Assembly: GCA_027886175.1 (NCBI GenBank)
Contig: JAJNNQ010000006.1
Location: forward strand, 3,844,001-3,908,000
DNA length: 64,000 bases
Reading direction: 5' to 3'
Origin: Phylloscopus collybita
Taxonomy: Eukaryota > Chordata > Aves > Passeriformes > Phylloscopidae
Shown: piece after piece, positions 24,791 to 35,795 of the stretch
Layout of the letters: every line of letters starts with the position of its first letter
How positions within the stretch are numbered: the first letter of the stretch is position 1
Made by a program: the position numbers and the translations under genes
The notes under the pieces: generated by a model
The model's input: only the letters and a program-made list of their open reading frames with translations
Told to the model about the DNA's origin: nothing
Database searches by the model: none

Positions 24791-26478
24791 CTTCTTTGCT
24801 GTGAAGTAGAAAAAAATTTATAATAAATCAAATTCACAAGTACTTGCTAAGCAAAAACTGGTTGTTTTCCACAGCCAAAAGGGCTGAATTGGTTTTGTGG
24901 TATCAAAACAAGCTATCTACACTTCCATACCTCAGCAAAGAAATAAACTAAAATTACATTTCTACTGCTACAAGCTTGTAGTTCATATTTTTCATGTATG
25001 TTCCCTGGCTTAAGTTATAAGAGAGTAGTTGTTGAAGGAGTACTTCTGTATATAATAAGTGTTCACAGAGGCAGGAATGATAAGTAGCTAATTTGCTTTT
25101 CATAAATTTACACGTAGGGGTCCTACTTTTACAGATTTTTCAGCTTTATTAATTTATCAACCAAAATTGACTGTGATGGATGAAACAATTTTTATAATTC
25201 ATGTAGCTACATATTTCACTAATATTAGTACTTTTTCTGTGAATCATCTGCACACCAGCAATCTGACCATGAACAACAGAAATCAGCAGGAAATGTGCTG
25301 TTGAATTCTGTGAAAATAAAACATAACAGGACACTGAAGCTGCTTTCCTGTTGCTGAAGTGTTTTTGCCACAGCATCTTTTCTAGTCCCTTCTCTGTAAA
25401 GATACATTTATATGACACAGTACAGTGTCATGTAGGAAGAACCATATTGATGCAGAATAATTGATGAACAAGTATATTAGCCTGGAATTGTGCCATACCT
25501 CATATCAGCAGCACTTCTGGAACCTGCACTATGTTGCTGCACTGCAGAGCATCAAGCAGACATCAAGCAATCTGTGAGCCAATGCTCTCCACGTACCAAA
25601 CATTTTTCTAGTGTTCGGAGTCCTACCGAATAGTCATGCGTTATTTTATTAGTCCCAAAACATATTATCACACTGTTCTGTTAATTCTCAGCAGTCATTG
25701 CTGTTGCTTAACTCCAACACTGTCACATTAACTACTTATGTGATTTTCATTTGTGGCTTAAATACTTTTCCAAATAATGAGTTGAACTGATGAACAAGGC
25801 TGCAAGTACTAATTTATTTCTTAAAACAATTCCTGTAATATGTGGTTTGGATACTACACTTTCTTTTTAGGAAGAATAAAATACGTAAACCAATAACCAT
25901 TGTTCCTTTCCCAATTTTTTTATTTGCTCAATTTTCTGTACTCAGGACAATTGTTTTATGTAAACCAGTGTGAAATAAGTTTTTTAACTTATAGGGCTTA
26001 GTACCAGACACAAATCCACCTTTCTTTTCTTTTTAACACAGGGGCTCAGGACTAAATCCAGCAAGGTTTTGGTTGTTGAGACTGATCCGTCCTCTTTCAG
26101 AAGGATGAGGCAGCAGCATTAACTTCTCTGACTGGTTTTATTCTGCCTTTTGAATTCTGCTGCACTCTGGAATAATGAAAATATAAGCTTCATGTAACTG
26201 AACTCCTAAACTGTCTCTGGTTTAGAAACCTGTAAATCATGTTTATACGTCAAGTTATTTGGATGACAATAAGCTTCCTCTATGCATTCCATAGACAAGC
26301 AGGAACTGCCATTGATTATGTAAGGAGATGTGGATCTTTCCTTCTTATCTAAACTTTTATCTGAATTGCCTAAAATTAGTTAGCTTCCCAAAATTAAGTA
26401 TGAGAAAAAAACATTTCAGTATTTCCATCTAATATGGAAGGCCAGCAAAAATTTCATACAGTGAAATTTCACTGAAAG
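22792..26478. other. Unique AT-rich DNA with two poly-A runs
   Basis: Poly-A runs lie at 23204-23223 (20 A) and 24762-24788 (27 A). Neither is preceded by a recognisable retroposed gene or transposon. Frames are all below 90 codons with no domains. No RNA gene is seen. Confidence 0.6.
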
Positions 26479-26823
26479 GAAGTGGCAAGTCCTGCACCTA
26501 GGGAGGTTTAACCCCAAAGTTTGGGTAGATGCTGATGGAAAGGAAATGAAGCAAAGGCTGTCTTCACTGGTGCCCAGTGACAGAATTAGTGGCATAAGCT
26601 ATAACACAGAATGTTCCTCTTGAACATCAGAAAATATGAGAGCGACTGATCACTGGACAAATTGCTCAGGGAGGTTGTGGACTCTCCATCTCTACACATA
26701 TCCAGAAACTCTCTGGATAGAGTCCTGGGCAGCCTGCTGTAGGTGGCCCTGTTGGAGCAGGAGGGCTGGACCAGATGATCTTGAGAGAATTCCCTTCCAA
26801 CACAAACATTCTGTGGTTCTATG
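26479..26823 (+). mobile_element. Short CR1 LINE copy with internal deletion
   Basis: The left end reads as ORF2 text (a VLHLGRFNP-like block from GTCCTGCACCTAGGGAGG). It then jumps to the distal ORF2/3' region containing TTCACTGGTGCCCAGTGACA, and continues through TTGCTCAGGGAGGTTGTGGA, GGCTGGACCAGATGATCTTG and TTCCCTTCCAACACAAACAT. It ends with the CR1-type TTCTGTGGTTCTATG. Several hundred bases that separate these blocks in full-length CR1 are missing. The 3' region differs from that of the 14.5-16.5 kb copy, so it belongs to another CR1 subfamily. Frames inside are debris. Confidence 0.85.
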
Positions 26824-27055
26824 CATATTAAAATATCAATTAGCTCCTCTAAATTCCTACTAACCTGGCTATCTAGGCCTGCAGACACCTAAAGCTCCTT
26901 CCTGTTCACATTTGCACAACACCCTCAATCTCAACAGTCCTACTTAGAGTCTACACTGGCATGATTTCAAATCCAATTTTTCTCTGAATTGAAATGGGCT
27001 ACAGCCAAAGGAAGTGAGACATCTTATATGTACCATGTAGTTCAGTGGTTATGGA

Positions 27056-27880
27056 ATTATAGAATCATTTAGGTTAGAAAACAACTTTTAATATCACAGA
27101 GTGCAAGTGTTCACTTGTCACTGCCAAGTCTACCTCTGCCAAGTCTACCACTATAACACTAAACCATGTTCCTAAGTGTAAATACTCCCAGGGATGGTGA
27201 CTCACTCTCTCCCCAGCCTGTTCCAAGGCTTGACAACCCTTTTGGTGAAGAAATTTATTCTAATATCCTACCTCTCCACAACTTCCTTTCAGGTGGTTTT
27301 AGAGAGTGACATTACTCTCCAGGTTAAACAACCCCAGCTCCCTCAGCTGCTCCTCATAATACTTGTGCTCTTAGAACCTTCATCATCTTTGTTGCCCTTC
27401 TCTGGACATACATGAGAATCTTGATGTGATGAGGGGTCCAGAACTGAGCACAGCACTCGAGGTGTGGCCTCACCAGTGCCAAGTACAGGAGAACAATCCC
27501 TGCTCTGGTCCTGCTGGCCACACTATCACTGATACAGGCCAGGATGCCATTGGCCCTCTTGGCCACCTAGATGCACGCTGGCTCATGTTCAGCTGGGTAT
27601 TCACCAGTTCCCCAGGTCCTTTTCTCCTGGCCCTCTTTCCAGCCACTCTGGCCCCAGCCCATAACATTAAGGGGGTTCTTGTGACCCAGCACTTGTCCTT
27701 GTTGAGCTTCATCCAAGTGGCCTCAGCCCACTGACCCATCCTGTCCAGATCCTCCTACAGAGCCTTCTTGCTCTTGAGCAGCTCAACACCCCCACCCAAC
27801 TTGGTGTCACCTGCAAACTAACTGAGAGTACATTTGATCCCTTTGTCCAAATAATTGCTAAAGGTATTAAATAGAACTCA
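27056..27880 (-). mobile_element. 5'-truncated CR1 LINE, about 0.8 kb
   Basis: Reversed CR1 starts at ATTATAGAATCATTTAGGTT. Landmarks follow in the expected reversed order: GGGATGGTGACTCACTCTCT, CCCCAGCTCCCTCAGCTGCT, GTTGCCCTTCTCTGGACATA, GTGTGGCCTCACCAGTGCCA, GCCAGGATGCCATTGGCCCT, CACTTGTCCTTGTTGAGCTT and TTGGTGTCACCTGCAAACTA. On the minus strand this is the ORF2 C-terminal third plus 3' UTR. Frames such as the minus-strand 70 codons at 27354-27566 ([20 protein letters not shown]) are recognisable ORF2 pieces, but stops interrupt them. Bases near 27122-27151 hold a 15-16 bp direct duplication around TGCCAAGTCTACC. The copy is inactive. Confidence 0.93.
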
Positions 27881-28390
27881 CATTAAGCCGTTAAACAGAA
27901 TATGTAACTCAAAGGCCACAGTACTACTCTCATATCTACTACCTTTTTTTATGATGTTTAAGCTCTGCCTTAAGTCTCCAGCTTCCCTAAAATTTACTTG
28001 GAGGCATTGTTCATACTTATATGTTCAAATCCATATCCATATCCATGTATGAAACCCACTGTGAATCTATCATCAGAAAAGCACAACATTCAGTATCTTT
28101 GCTGGATTTAGATGCTATTTTTTTTAACAATTAATTTTAGAATTTCTGAGTCCATGATAGCTTCATATTAGTTCAAGAATTTTGTGGATTTCATGTTGAA
28201 GTCATTAAGCTACTCCCCACACTCTAAAGATGACACTGACACAATGTGCACATATCTACCTGTTCATGCGTCACCATTTATCAAAGTCCTGAAACAGAAA
28301 ACCATGTTGTTGATATAAGAATTATTTTAATTAAAGCAAAAGTGGGGCAGGGAGAAAATAATTTACCAACCCCTTGACACCCCCCCCTCG
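27881..28390. other. Unique DNA, no gene seen
   Basis: Nothing is recognisable apart from a C-rich run at about 28380-28389 just before the next tract. Confidence 0.6.
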
Positions 28391-28440
28391 CCAAAAACAA
28401 ACAAACAAACAAAAAACAAACCCAAACCAAAAAACACCAA
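28391..28440 (+). repeat. A/C-only tract, 50 bp
   Basis: Fifty consecutive A or C bases (CAAA repeats, then CCCAAA text) follow a C-rich run. It belongs to the A/C tract class seen across the window. Confidence 0.95.
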
Positions 28441-30974
28441 TATGTTTTGCTGCTCAGTATTTTTCCTATACCTCTTTTACCAGCTTCCTTCCTTTAGTAT
28501 TGCAGCTGATGTCTATCAAAGAAATTAATAGACATGGCAAAATATGTGCAAGATAAGTCACTCAGTTTTAGATAATAAGCTTAGGTGCCACACACTTGGC
28601 ATTTTTTTATCTTTTAGGTATATTCTTTTAGATTCTTTTAAGTTGGATAATTTGGGAACAATCTGTCTTCAATAACAATATTCGCCGTAATATATATTCC
28701 CTATATACTTAAGTAATGTTAAAGGTACAGCACAAACTGACAAAAGCAAGGCAATTTAAAGTTATGATGGATACTGCCTTTCACTTCGCCTATTGTGCAC
28801 AGTTACAGGTATTGCAGAACAAATCATTCAGTGACCTGAGAGCCTCTCTGTAATGACTAAGTATAATGGAACAAGTCAAGCCTGGAGTATTATCCTTCAC
28901 ACTGATTTTTCCCTTGCTTTTGTCAGTGTCTGTGATAATTTGGCTTTTAGCCCGTTAATTTCCTCCATTTATGAAATGCTCCCCATGGAAGTACATACCT
29001 GCCATGGGGATATGTAATATGAGAATTCTGAAAATATGTATTGTTTAATTATACATCAAGGTACCAGTAGAGCAGCAATTATTATTTTACATTTCAGTGA
29101 CTGTTATACTCTACACCATTTTCTGCTATGACTTTCTCTCCTGCATAACCAGATCTTAGAAAAATCAGAAATGAGATTTTCCATATGTTTGAAGTTACCC
29201 AGTTAGTAATCCTACAGTATGACTTGTCATAATCAATAATGTTAACCAGAATATAAGTTAATTTTGCGAAATAAACGTCCAGTTACATTGATGAGATTGG
29301 CTGTTGACACTGATTGGCAGACAGAAGTGAGTCTTTCTGACAGAATAGAAATGTAATGCTTATTGAAAAATGTGAGAAATAAAAAGCTACTGTTCTTTAA
29401 AATCTAATAAATGCAAAGAAATCTATGTCTAAAATTATTCTATCTTGTTTGGGTACCAAGGGGCTTTGAATAGAAACAAAATAAAAAAAGTATTTTGCTT
29501 ACTTAGAAGAGGAAAAAATGGACAAAAAAAAAACCCACGATTTTTTTCTCCTCTAATATATACACTTTTTGCTCTATCCATCTGCTGTGACACCAGTTGC
29601 ACTGGGTGCATATTGTATATGGAGTGTACATGAATATTAAGAAGGAACAGGTAAGAGAATGTATTAAGTGTTGTCACTTAGTTATGGTAGGAGACAATCA
29701 GTTAACAGATTTGCAGAGACAGGCGGATCTTCTCAGGAGAATCAAGGAGTTTAAGAGGAGCTGGGATGACACATGGTTGCTGTTAGTCTCAGCAGGAGTG
29801 ACAGCAGAGGGGGAGGAGGGCTGGCTGTGAGTACAGCAGGTAGAGCTTGGGGCAGCATGCCTGTTGTTTTCCTGCACAAGATGTTGGTAGCCAGACTAAG
29901 AGAAAAAAAGACACCGTGGCATATAGTAGTTTTATTGTTTAATTACATTCAAATGGCTGTGTAGCACCAAGAGCATGTAAAATAAAAATAGGAAGGGGAA
30001 ACACCAAGAGCTTTTGCTTGCAGTGATCTAAGAAAAATCCTTTACCAGACCTCATAATTGACAGACCTTTTTCTCTGTGTAAGGCCCTTGAATCTCTTCT
30101 TTCCCTGGCTACATTCCCTGGGACCAGACCTACTGAGGTAATTGAAATTATTTGTTTATTGGGTCCCTTTATAGCCTGCCTTACCTAATTCTTCTGTTCC
30201 TTTTTTTTTAATCCATGTAAAATAGAAGTACTTCATGATGTATGGACACTTGACTCTAGTACTTGCTTTGCAAAAAATAGGCCAGAAGTTATCACATCTT
30301 CATGATGATCCAGTCCTTCTTCACCCTTTGAGGAGAAAAAACAAGAAAACCTGAACACTTACATGGTATTATTGGTAGGACAATGTAGTTCTTTTTCATG
30401 ACCATTGCTTAGCAACTTCAATAAATTTTGAGAGCTTTTAGAAACTGTCTTTCACTGTTGGAAAAAGTACAACTCTCCAGAACAAGATTTTAAAATCCAG
30501 TTTCTATCATTTGAATGTCCCTGCCCCAGGGATTGTTGTTCCAGTTGTGATAACTTCTTTAATACGTGAATGGAGCCTTGCAGCTTCATTCCCTGCAGTT
30601 CAGATACCTATTCAGATTCTGTTGCTGGTTGCATTAACTCAGATATACTTCCATCTTTTTTATAAGGCTCCTATGTTAAAACAGTCAAAAGCTAGTGGAG
30701 AGGAACAGAAACTCTTGAAGGTATTTCAACACTTAAATGCCCTGAATTGTGTTGCCGGGAAAAATTGCTCAGTTCAAATAGTTTAAACTAAATTAAGATC
30801 AAAGAAGTTTAGTGATTTATTAATGACAGGTAATTATCCAGAAATCAGTGAGCTATATATTCAGGATCAATATCAGTAATACAACAGTTAAACCACAATG
30901 CTAGACACTTAAAAATTGCTAATAAGGTCCTACAAGTTTCTAAACACCCTTCAGTAACTAAACCTTCCAAAATT
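28441..30974. other. Unique AT-rich DNA, no gene seen
   Basis: Frames at 29435-29677 (minus) and 29445-29633 (plus) overlap each other. A GC-richer patch at 29690-29870 has no recognisable identity. A 91-codon frame at 30511-30786 has no domain that I recognise. No transposon signature is seen. Confidence 0.55.
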
Positions 30975-31330
30975 TTTGTGTCACGGTTTCCCTGCACTGC
31001 AGCCAGAGGTCAGTGGCATCCCTCTCCAGCAGTACAAGTTTTCCAGTTGTTTATCTCCTGTGAGAGATGTGAGCCCTCCAGGTCTGTGTGACAAAGCTCA
31101 CCACAAGGTCCCCTGTACCTGAAGTGGCACTGAGTGCTGGTCACATGTGACATCTCACTGTGTGCCCTTCCCCAGCACCCCGTTATGAGGTTGGGCTGCT
31201 CTGTCTGGGCTGCAGTTAGGTCCTTAATGTGACCATTTTGAGTGCAAACACCCTCCAGACCATTTTGACTATGTTCAGTCTCCATAAACACCATGCACAC
31301 TCACATTTTTATTTCAAAATTCTCCTGGCT
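30975..31330 (+). repeat. Possible LTR-like island
   Basis: A GC-richer block begins GTGTCACGGTTTCCCTGC; many avian LTRs start TGTCACGGTTT or similar. It then continues with CACTG- and CAGC-rich text unlike the AT-rich flanks. No second LTR, TATA box or terminal CA with a target duplication is clear. A 96-codon minus-strand frame (31010-31300) lies within and shows no domain. This could instead be a single-copy GC-richer patch. Confidence 0.25.
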
Positions 31331-34300
31331 ATCTGCCAAGGGATTGTTTAGGCACTCTCACAGAATGCCTGCTGAACATTCCCATCTTTCTTGCTATTAA
31401 CATTTGAGAAAGTGAACAGCAACTGGATTTCACCTGTTTTAGGGATCTCAGTTATTTTTGCTACTGTGAATGTTGACCAGTGTGCCTAATCATAGACCAG
31501 GGCTGTCACTTTCAGTAAGTTCATCTGAAAGGTGCCTACTTATTTCAGGATCAAAATTGATTCATGAAAAGTAAACTAACATTATGACTCTAGAAAGCCT
31601 GATTTGCACAGCTGATGGTCCACTATAGCTCTAACATTGCAATTTTATAAGAAAGCCAGTTTCAAACTGTTATGCTACCGCATAACATTTTCTTTGTAAC
31701 TGCAGCACTAAGATTTTATTCCTAGCTATGACCCTGATTCAAAGCTTCTAACTTTGGAATTTATTGGCAAAGCCTGATAAAAATGGAGAGTCTTCCTTGC
31801 AGAAAAGCATACTGTTTTTGTTGCTATCGCTGTCAGTCAAAGCAGTGCAAGAGACAGTGAGTACTATGAAGTAATGAGCAACTTTTCTCTCATATCTGTT
31901 CATATCAATATTGTTTTTTCTTCATAATATTTAAAAAATGCTCTTTATCTACAGAACTTCATAAAAATTTCTTATATAAACAATAACAGTAAAGTTGGTT
32001 AAAGTATCACTTGGCAATATCTTCACAATTACTGGATCCAAAACTTGGTTTTCAAATCTCCAATTTCTCAGGTGAACATCCAATTCCTATGCAGGACACA
32101 TCAAAAGATCTTTGAACCTAGCGAGACTCATTAATAATGTTTAGAACAGCCTAAGGCCCTTCTTGGAGTGTCAATATCTGACTTGGCATGTATTCTCAAA
32201 AAAAAAAAAGGACTAATGCCTTAAATTCTTCTCTCAATACATTTCTTAATTGTTATGCAGCTAGAATTGTGTGGCAACACAACAAAATGAAGAAATAAAG
32301 GGTAAGGAGACATTTGTTTATATCGTATATTTAGCAGAGCAACCTTTTTACTGTATCATTAACTGAAATTTAACCTATGCATTTCAGCGAAAGACTTCCT
32401 TTACTATATAAAAATAAGAATAATTTTAGGCATAAATGTCAGTGTTTGTTAATATCAAGATCATATAGATCATATAGCTCTTTTCTCTAAAACTATTAGT
32501 ATTCTGCTAAACTATTTTCATGATTAGTTCAGTGGGGAAAAATGGGTACTTAATAGCAGTTGTCACTGTCATTTCTAGAAATGATTGCTCTTAAAAATAT
32601 TGAAAAGCCAACTGAAAGTATTGCTATGCAAAAAGAATACAATGTGAAGATTAACATCAAGATGGTACAGGACTAATAGTGGGTTTTTTTGGTTTTTTTT
32701 GCCATGAAAGTTGTCTGTTTATAATATATCAGAAATAATAGTGGTTTATTTGGAATTCAGATATCCCTCTCAAACCCCAATAATATTAAATAACTGACTT
32801 GCACAATATTTTCTCAGTATCAGTTGTTTCAGCACCACCAGTATGTGTCTGTCTATACCCCTTTTTTAATAATCTTTCTTTCTCTCACCCAAAACCAGTT
32901 TCCAATGCAAATGGATTCCTATATAAAATTATACCCCTGTACAGACACTGATACCTCATGTTATCAAAGACATTTTGTCATTTCTCATCATCATAAATAG
33001 GCAAGATCAGCCATGTGAATATATGCTATCATATCCTTTCTAGTGCCTTAAAGAAAAATAAGCATTATATAGTGTAATGTAAATGTACCTCTTGTCTTTG
33101 AAACAGCAGAAACTCTGATCCTTATTTCAAAATAAATATTTTAATTAATAAAAAAATAAAAGTGGAAAAAAAAGGAGGGGTCACAATCCACAGAAAGACC
33201 TGTAGACACTCTCAAAATTGTGATACTGACCTGACATTGTTCTCAAAAGAATCTAAATAATTTCTTCAGTTCACAGGAAAAAAAAATGAGGAAAGTCTTA
33301 ATAAGAGTGTAGTACCATCTATTAAAACAAAAATAAAAACGTTATGGATGTTATATATGTAGCATTTTTATAATAACTGTTTCAGTAGCTCCTATTTTTG
33401 AACTGGCAGAAAAGAGTTTATTGATTAATGTTTCCATAACTAATTAAATGGGTTAGGATAATTTACTGAAGTTAGAGAGACATCTTAAAAGGGTGAAGTC
33501 TACTAGTTCATCCTCCTCCTGGTACAATATTATTTTAAAGTATTGTTATTTGGCCTTGTTTTAAATGATTTAAGCAATAAAAGCTCCCCTATTACACATT
33601 TGACACAACTTTGTGACTGGGAAACTCTTGCATGGTTTTCAGAAAATGGAACTATGTTCTTTTTCTTTAATATTCTTTACACTACTCTAAAAATGCCCTT
33701 TTCTTCTACTCTGCAAAGCAGTAATTTTTTATACTGTTATCCTACCTTTAATGAACAACTTGATCTTGCTGTTTTTTTCTGCTTCTCCTGTTTATTCTTA
33801 ATATTTACAGTTCCATGACTGTCAGTTCTCTCACTTTTTGTTTCCAGTATCTCTGCTAACATATGGAAGATAGAAATACCAATGATAGCCTTTTACTTCC
33901 TCACAATATTATACTACATTTTCTATAAAATGAATCCTCCCTTTCATCATTATTATCAGTTTTAGGCCTTCTTAGCTGCCTTTTCTTTGTGCTTTGAACT
34001 ATAATAACTGAAAGTCAAAATGTTTTTCTGTAGTGTATACTCATAAATTCTTCCTAGAACTTGCTCACTCTTTTTCTGTTCATGTGGAAAAGAGGAAAGG
34101 AGCTGTTTGTCGTAACTTTTGGAATGTGGATAAAGCAAGAATTAAAATAATCTGAGCTATTTTATGGCTGTTCTTTAATCACAGATTTCTAGTTTCCTAC
34201 AAACTTTTGTAGGCCTTTGAAAAGTATAGGTGTCTATATATATGCATAGATGTTATGTGTGTGATCACACATATTCATGAGCTCAATTCGACTAAGAAAG

Positions 34301-34925
34301 TAGTGGGAAATTGGATGAGCCTACATGCTAAGTCTTATGTCTTTTGGATACTTAAAAAATCCTATTTTTATTAAGCAACTAAATCTAAATAAAACAAAAC
34401 AAAGAACGACAACAAAGAAAAGCCCAAACCCGTGAACTGAATGTAAAAACAAAGAAAAAAAAACCTCACTAGAGGACACACTAAAAAATATTACAGAGAT
34501 GGAAAGACCTCTTTTTTACTTTCTAGTTCATTAATTCATTTACTCACCTCAGAGAATAGAACTACAAACTTCTTTTTTACCTACTCTGTAACATAGACTG
34601 AAGTTTGATTTCCCTTTAAAATAAGGGTTTTTTTGATTCAAATCAGTATGTTGATAAAAGTAGAATATGGATGCTATATTCCTCTTCCTAGTCTATCCAG
34701 ATACTTAGCCACAGGTTATCAAACTGCTCTCTTTTTCACTCACTCCTATTTAAAATGTGTCAGGCAAATATAATTCGATAAACCCAAATTAAAGAGTATT
34801 TGAGGACAAAGTTGCAGAATGTTCTCAGTTTATTTTTTGAGTCTCACCTGAAGGATTTGAAGATCTTATTCTTGACCTTTTCATATTTTTTAATGCTTTA
34901 AGATTGTTAGTTTCTTTGTTTTCAG
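31331..34925. other. Unique AT-rich DNA, no gene seen
   Basis: Short A/T runs and small duplications (for example ATCATATAG twice near 32459-32479) occur. A 91-codon frame at 33543-33818 is phenylalanine-rich because the DNA is T-rich. No gene or transposon is supported. Confidence 0.6.
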
Positions 34926-34935
34926 TTTTTGGTGG

Positions 34936-34973
<38 letters not shown>

Positions 34974-35013
34974 GGTGGGGTTTTTTTGGTGCTAAGAATT
35001 GGTGCTAAGAATT
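34926..35013 (-). repeat. T/G-only tract followed by a 13-bp tandem duplication
   Basis: Bases 34926-34991 contain only T and G, with a (GTTTT)n core, so this is an A/C tract on the minus strand. It runs into two exact copies of GGTGCTAAGAATT at 34988-35000 and 35001-35013. Confidence 0.95.
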
Positions 35014-35195
35014 ATCTAATCATTCTGTTTTTTTGCATCTTAATTGCAAGGCAAGTGGGCTTTGTTGTCCAGTAACTTTTGTAGCCTCAAGGATTGGTAA
35101 GCAGACAAAACAAGCACAGAAAAGAGAACATCAGGACAGATATTAAGATTTTGTTGTTTTTGAAAATAATAAGACTACATCATTAGAGTGTCTGG

Positions 35196-35768
35196 GAAGA
35201 GGCCCAAAGGAAAGGACCTGGAGGTATTGGTTGACAGCAGCTGAAAGTGAGCCAGTGTGTGCCCAGGTAGCCAAGAAGCCCAATGGCATCCTGACCTTTA
35301 TCAGTAAGTGTGGCCAGCAGGATCAGGACAGGGATTGTTCCCCTGTACTTGGCACTGGTGAGGCCACATATCAAGTTCTGTGCTCAGCTTCTGGGCCCTC
35401 ACTACAAGAAGGACATTGAGGGTGCTGGATAGAGTCCAGAGAAGGGCAACAAATATTACTAAGAGAGACTTACTGGAGAGTAAGTCTTATGAGGGATCTG
35501 TGATGGTTGAGCCTGGAGAAAAGGAGGCTCGGGAAAGACCTTATCAATCTCTATAACCACTGGAAGGGAGGGTGTAACCAGGTAGGAGTTGGCCTCTTCT
35601 TCCAGGTAAGAAGTAACAGAACAAGAGGACACAGTCTCAGGCTGCACCAGGGGCAGTTCACACTGGACATCAAGAATAATTTCTTCATGGAGAGAGGGGC
35701 TGGAACAAACTGCCAAGGGAGGTGATAGAGTCACCATGCTTGGAAGTGTTTAAGAAATGACTGCACAT
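35196..35768 (+). mobile_element. CR1 LINE fragment truncated at both ends
   Basis: Sense-strand CR1 text runs in the expected order: AAGGACCTGGAGGTATTGGT, GTGCCCAGGTAGCCAAGAAG, CTTGGCACTGGTGAGGCCAC, CACTACAAGAAGGACATTGA, GGAGAAAAGGAGGCTCGGGA, GGCAGTTCACACTGGACATC, GGTGATAGAGTCACCATGCT, then GTTTAAGAAATGACTG. It covers the ORF2 C-terminal part and most of the 3' UTR. It stops before the normal CR1 end (no TTCTATGA-type terminus), which is unusual for CR1. The stop coincides exactly with a perfect fold-back (35744-35795). Frames are broken by stops, and the copy is inactive. Confidence 0.93.
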
Positions 35769-35795
35769 CCATGTGCAGTCATTTCTTAAACACTT
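35744..35795. repeat. Perfect 25-bp inverted repeat with 2-base loop
   Basis: Bases 35744-35768 are an exact reverse complement of 35771-35795, separated by CC. The left arm is CR1 3' UTR sequence; the right arm is its inverted copy. Beyond the arms the sequences no longer pair. It would form a strong hairpin in single-stranded DNA or RNA. It looks like a fold-back rearrangement junction inside the CR1 copy. Confidence 0.97.

Noticed and set aside
27354..27739. Open frames suggesting a reverse-transcriptase gene
   Set aside because: They are recognisable CR1 ORF2 debris broken by stops, annotated as part of the mobile element instead.
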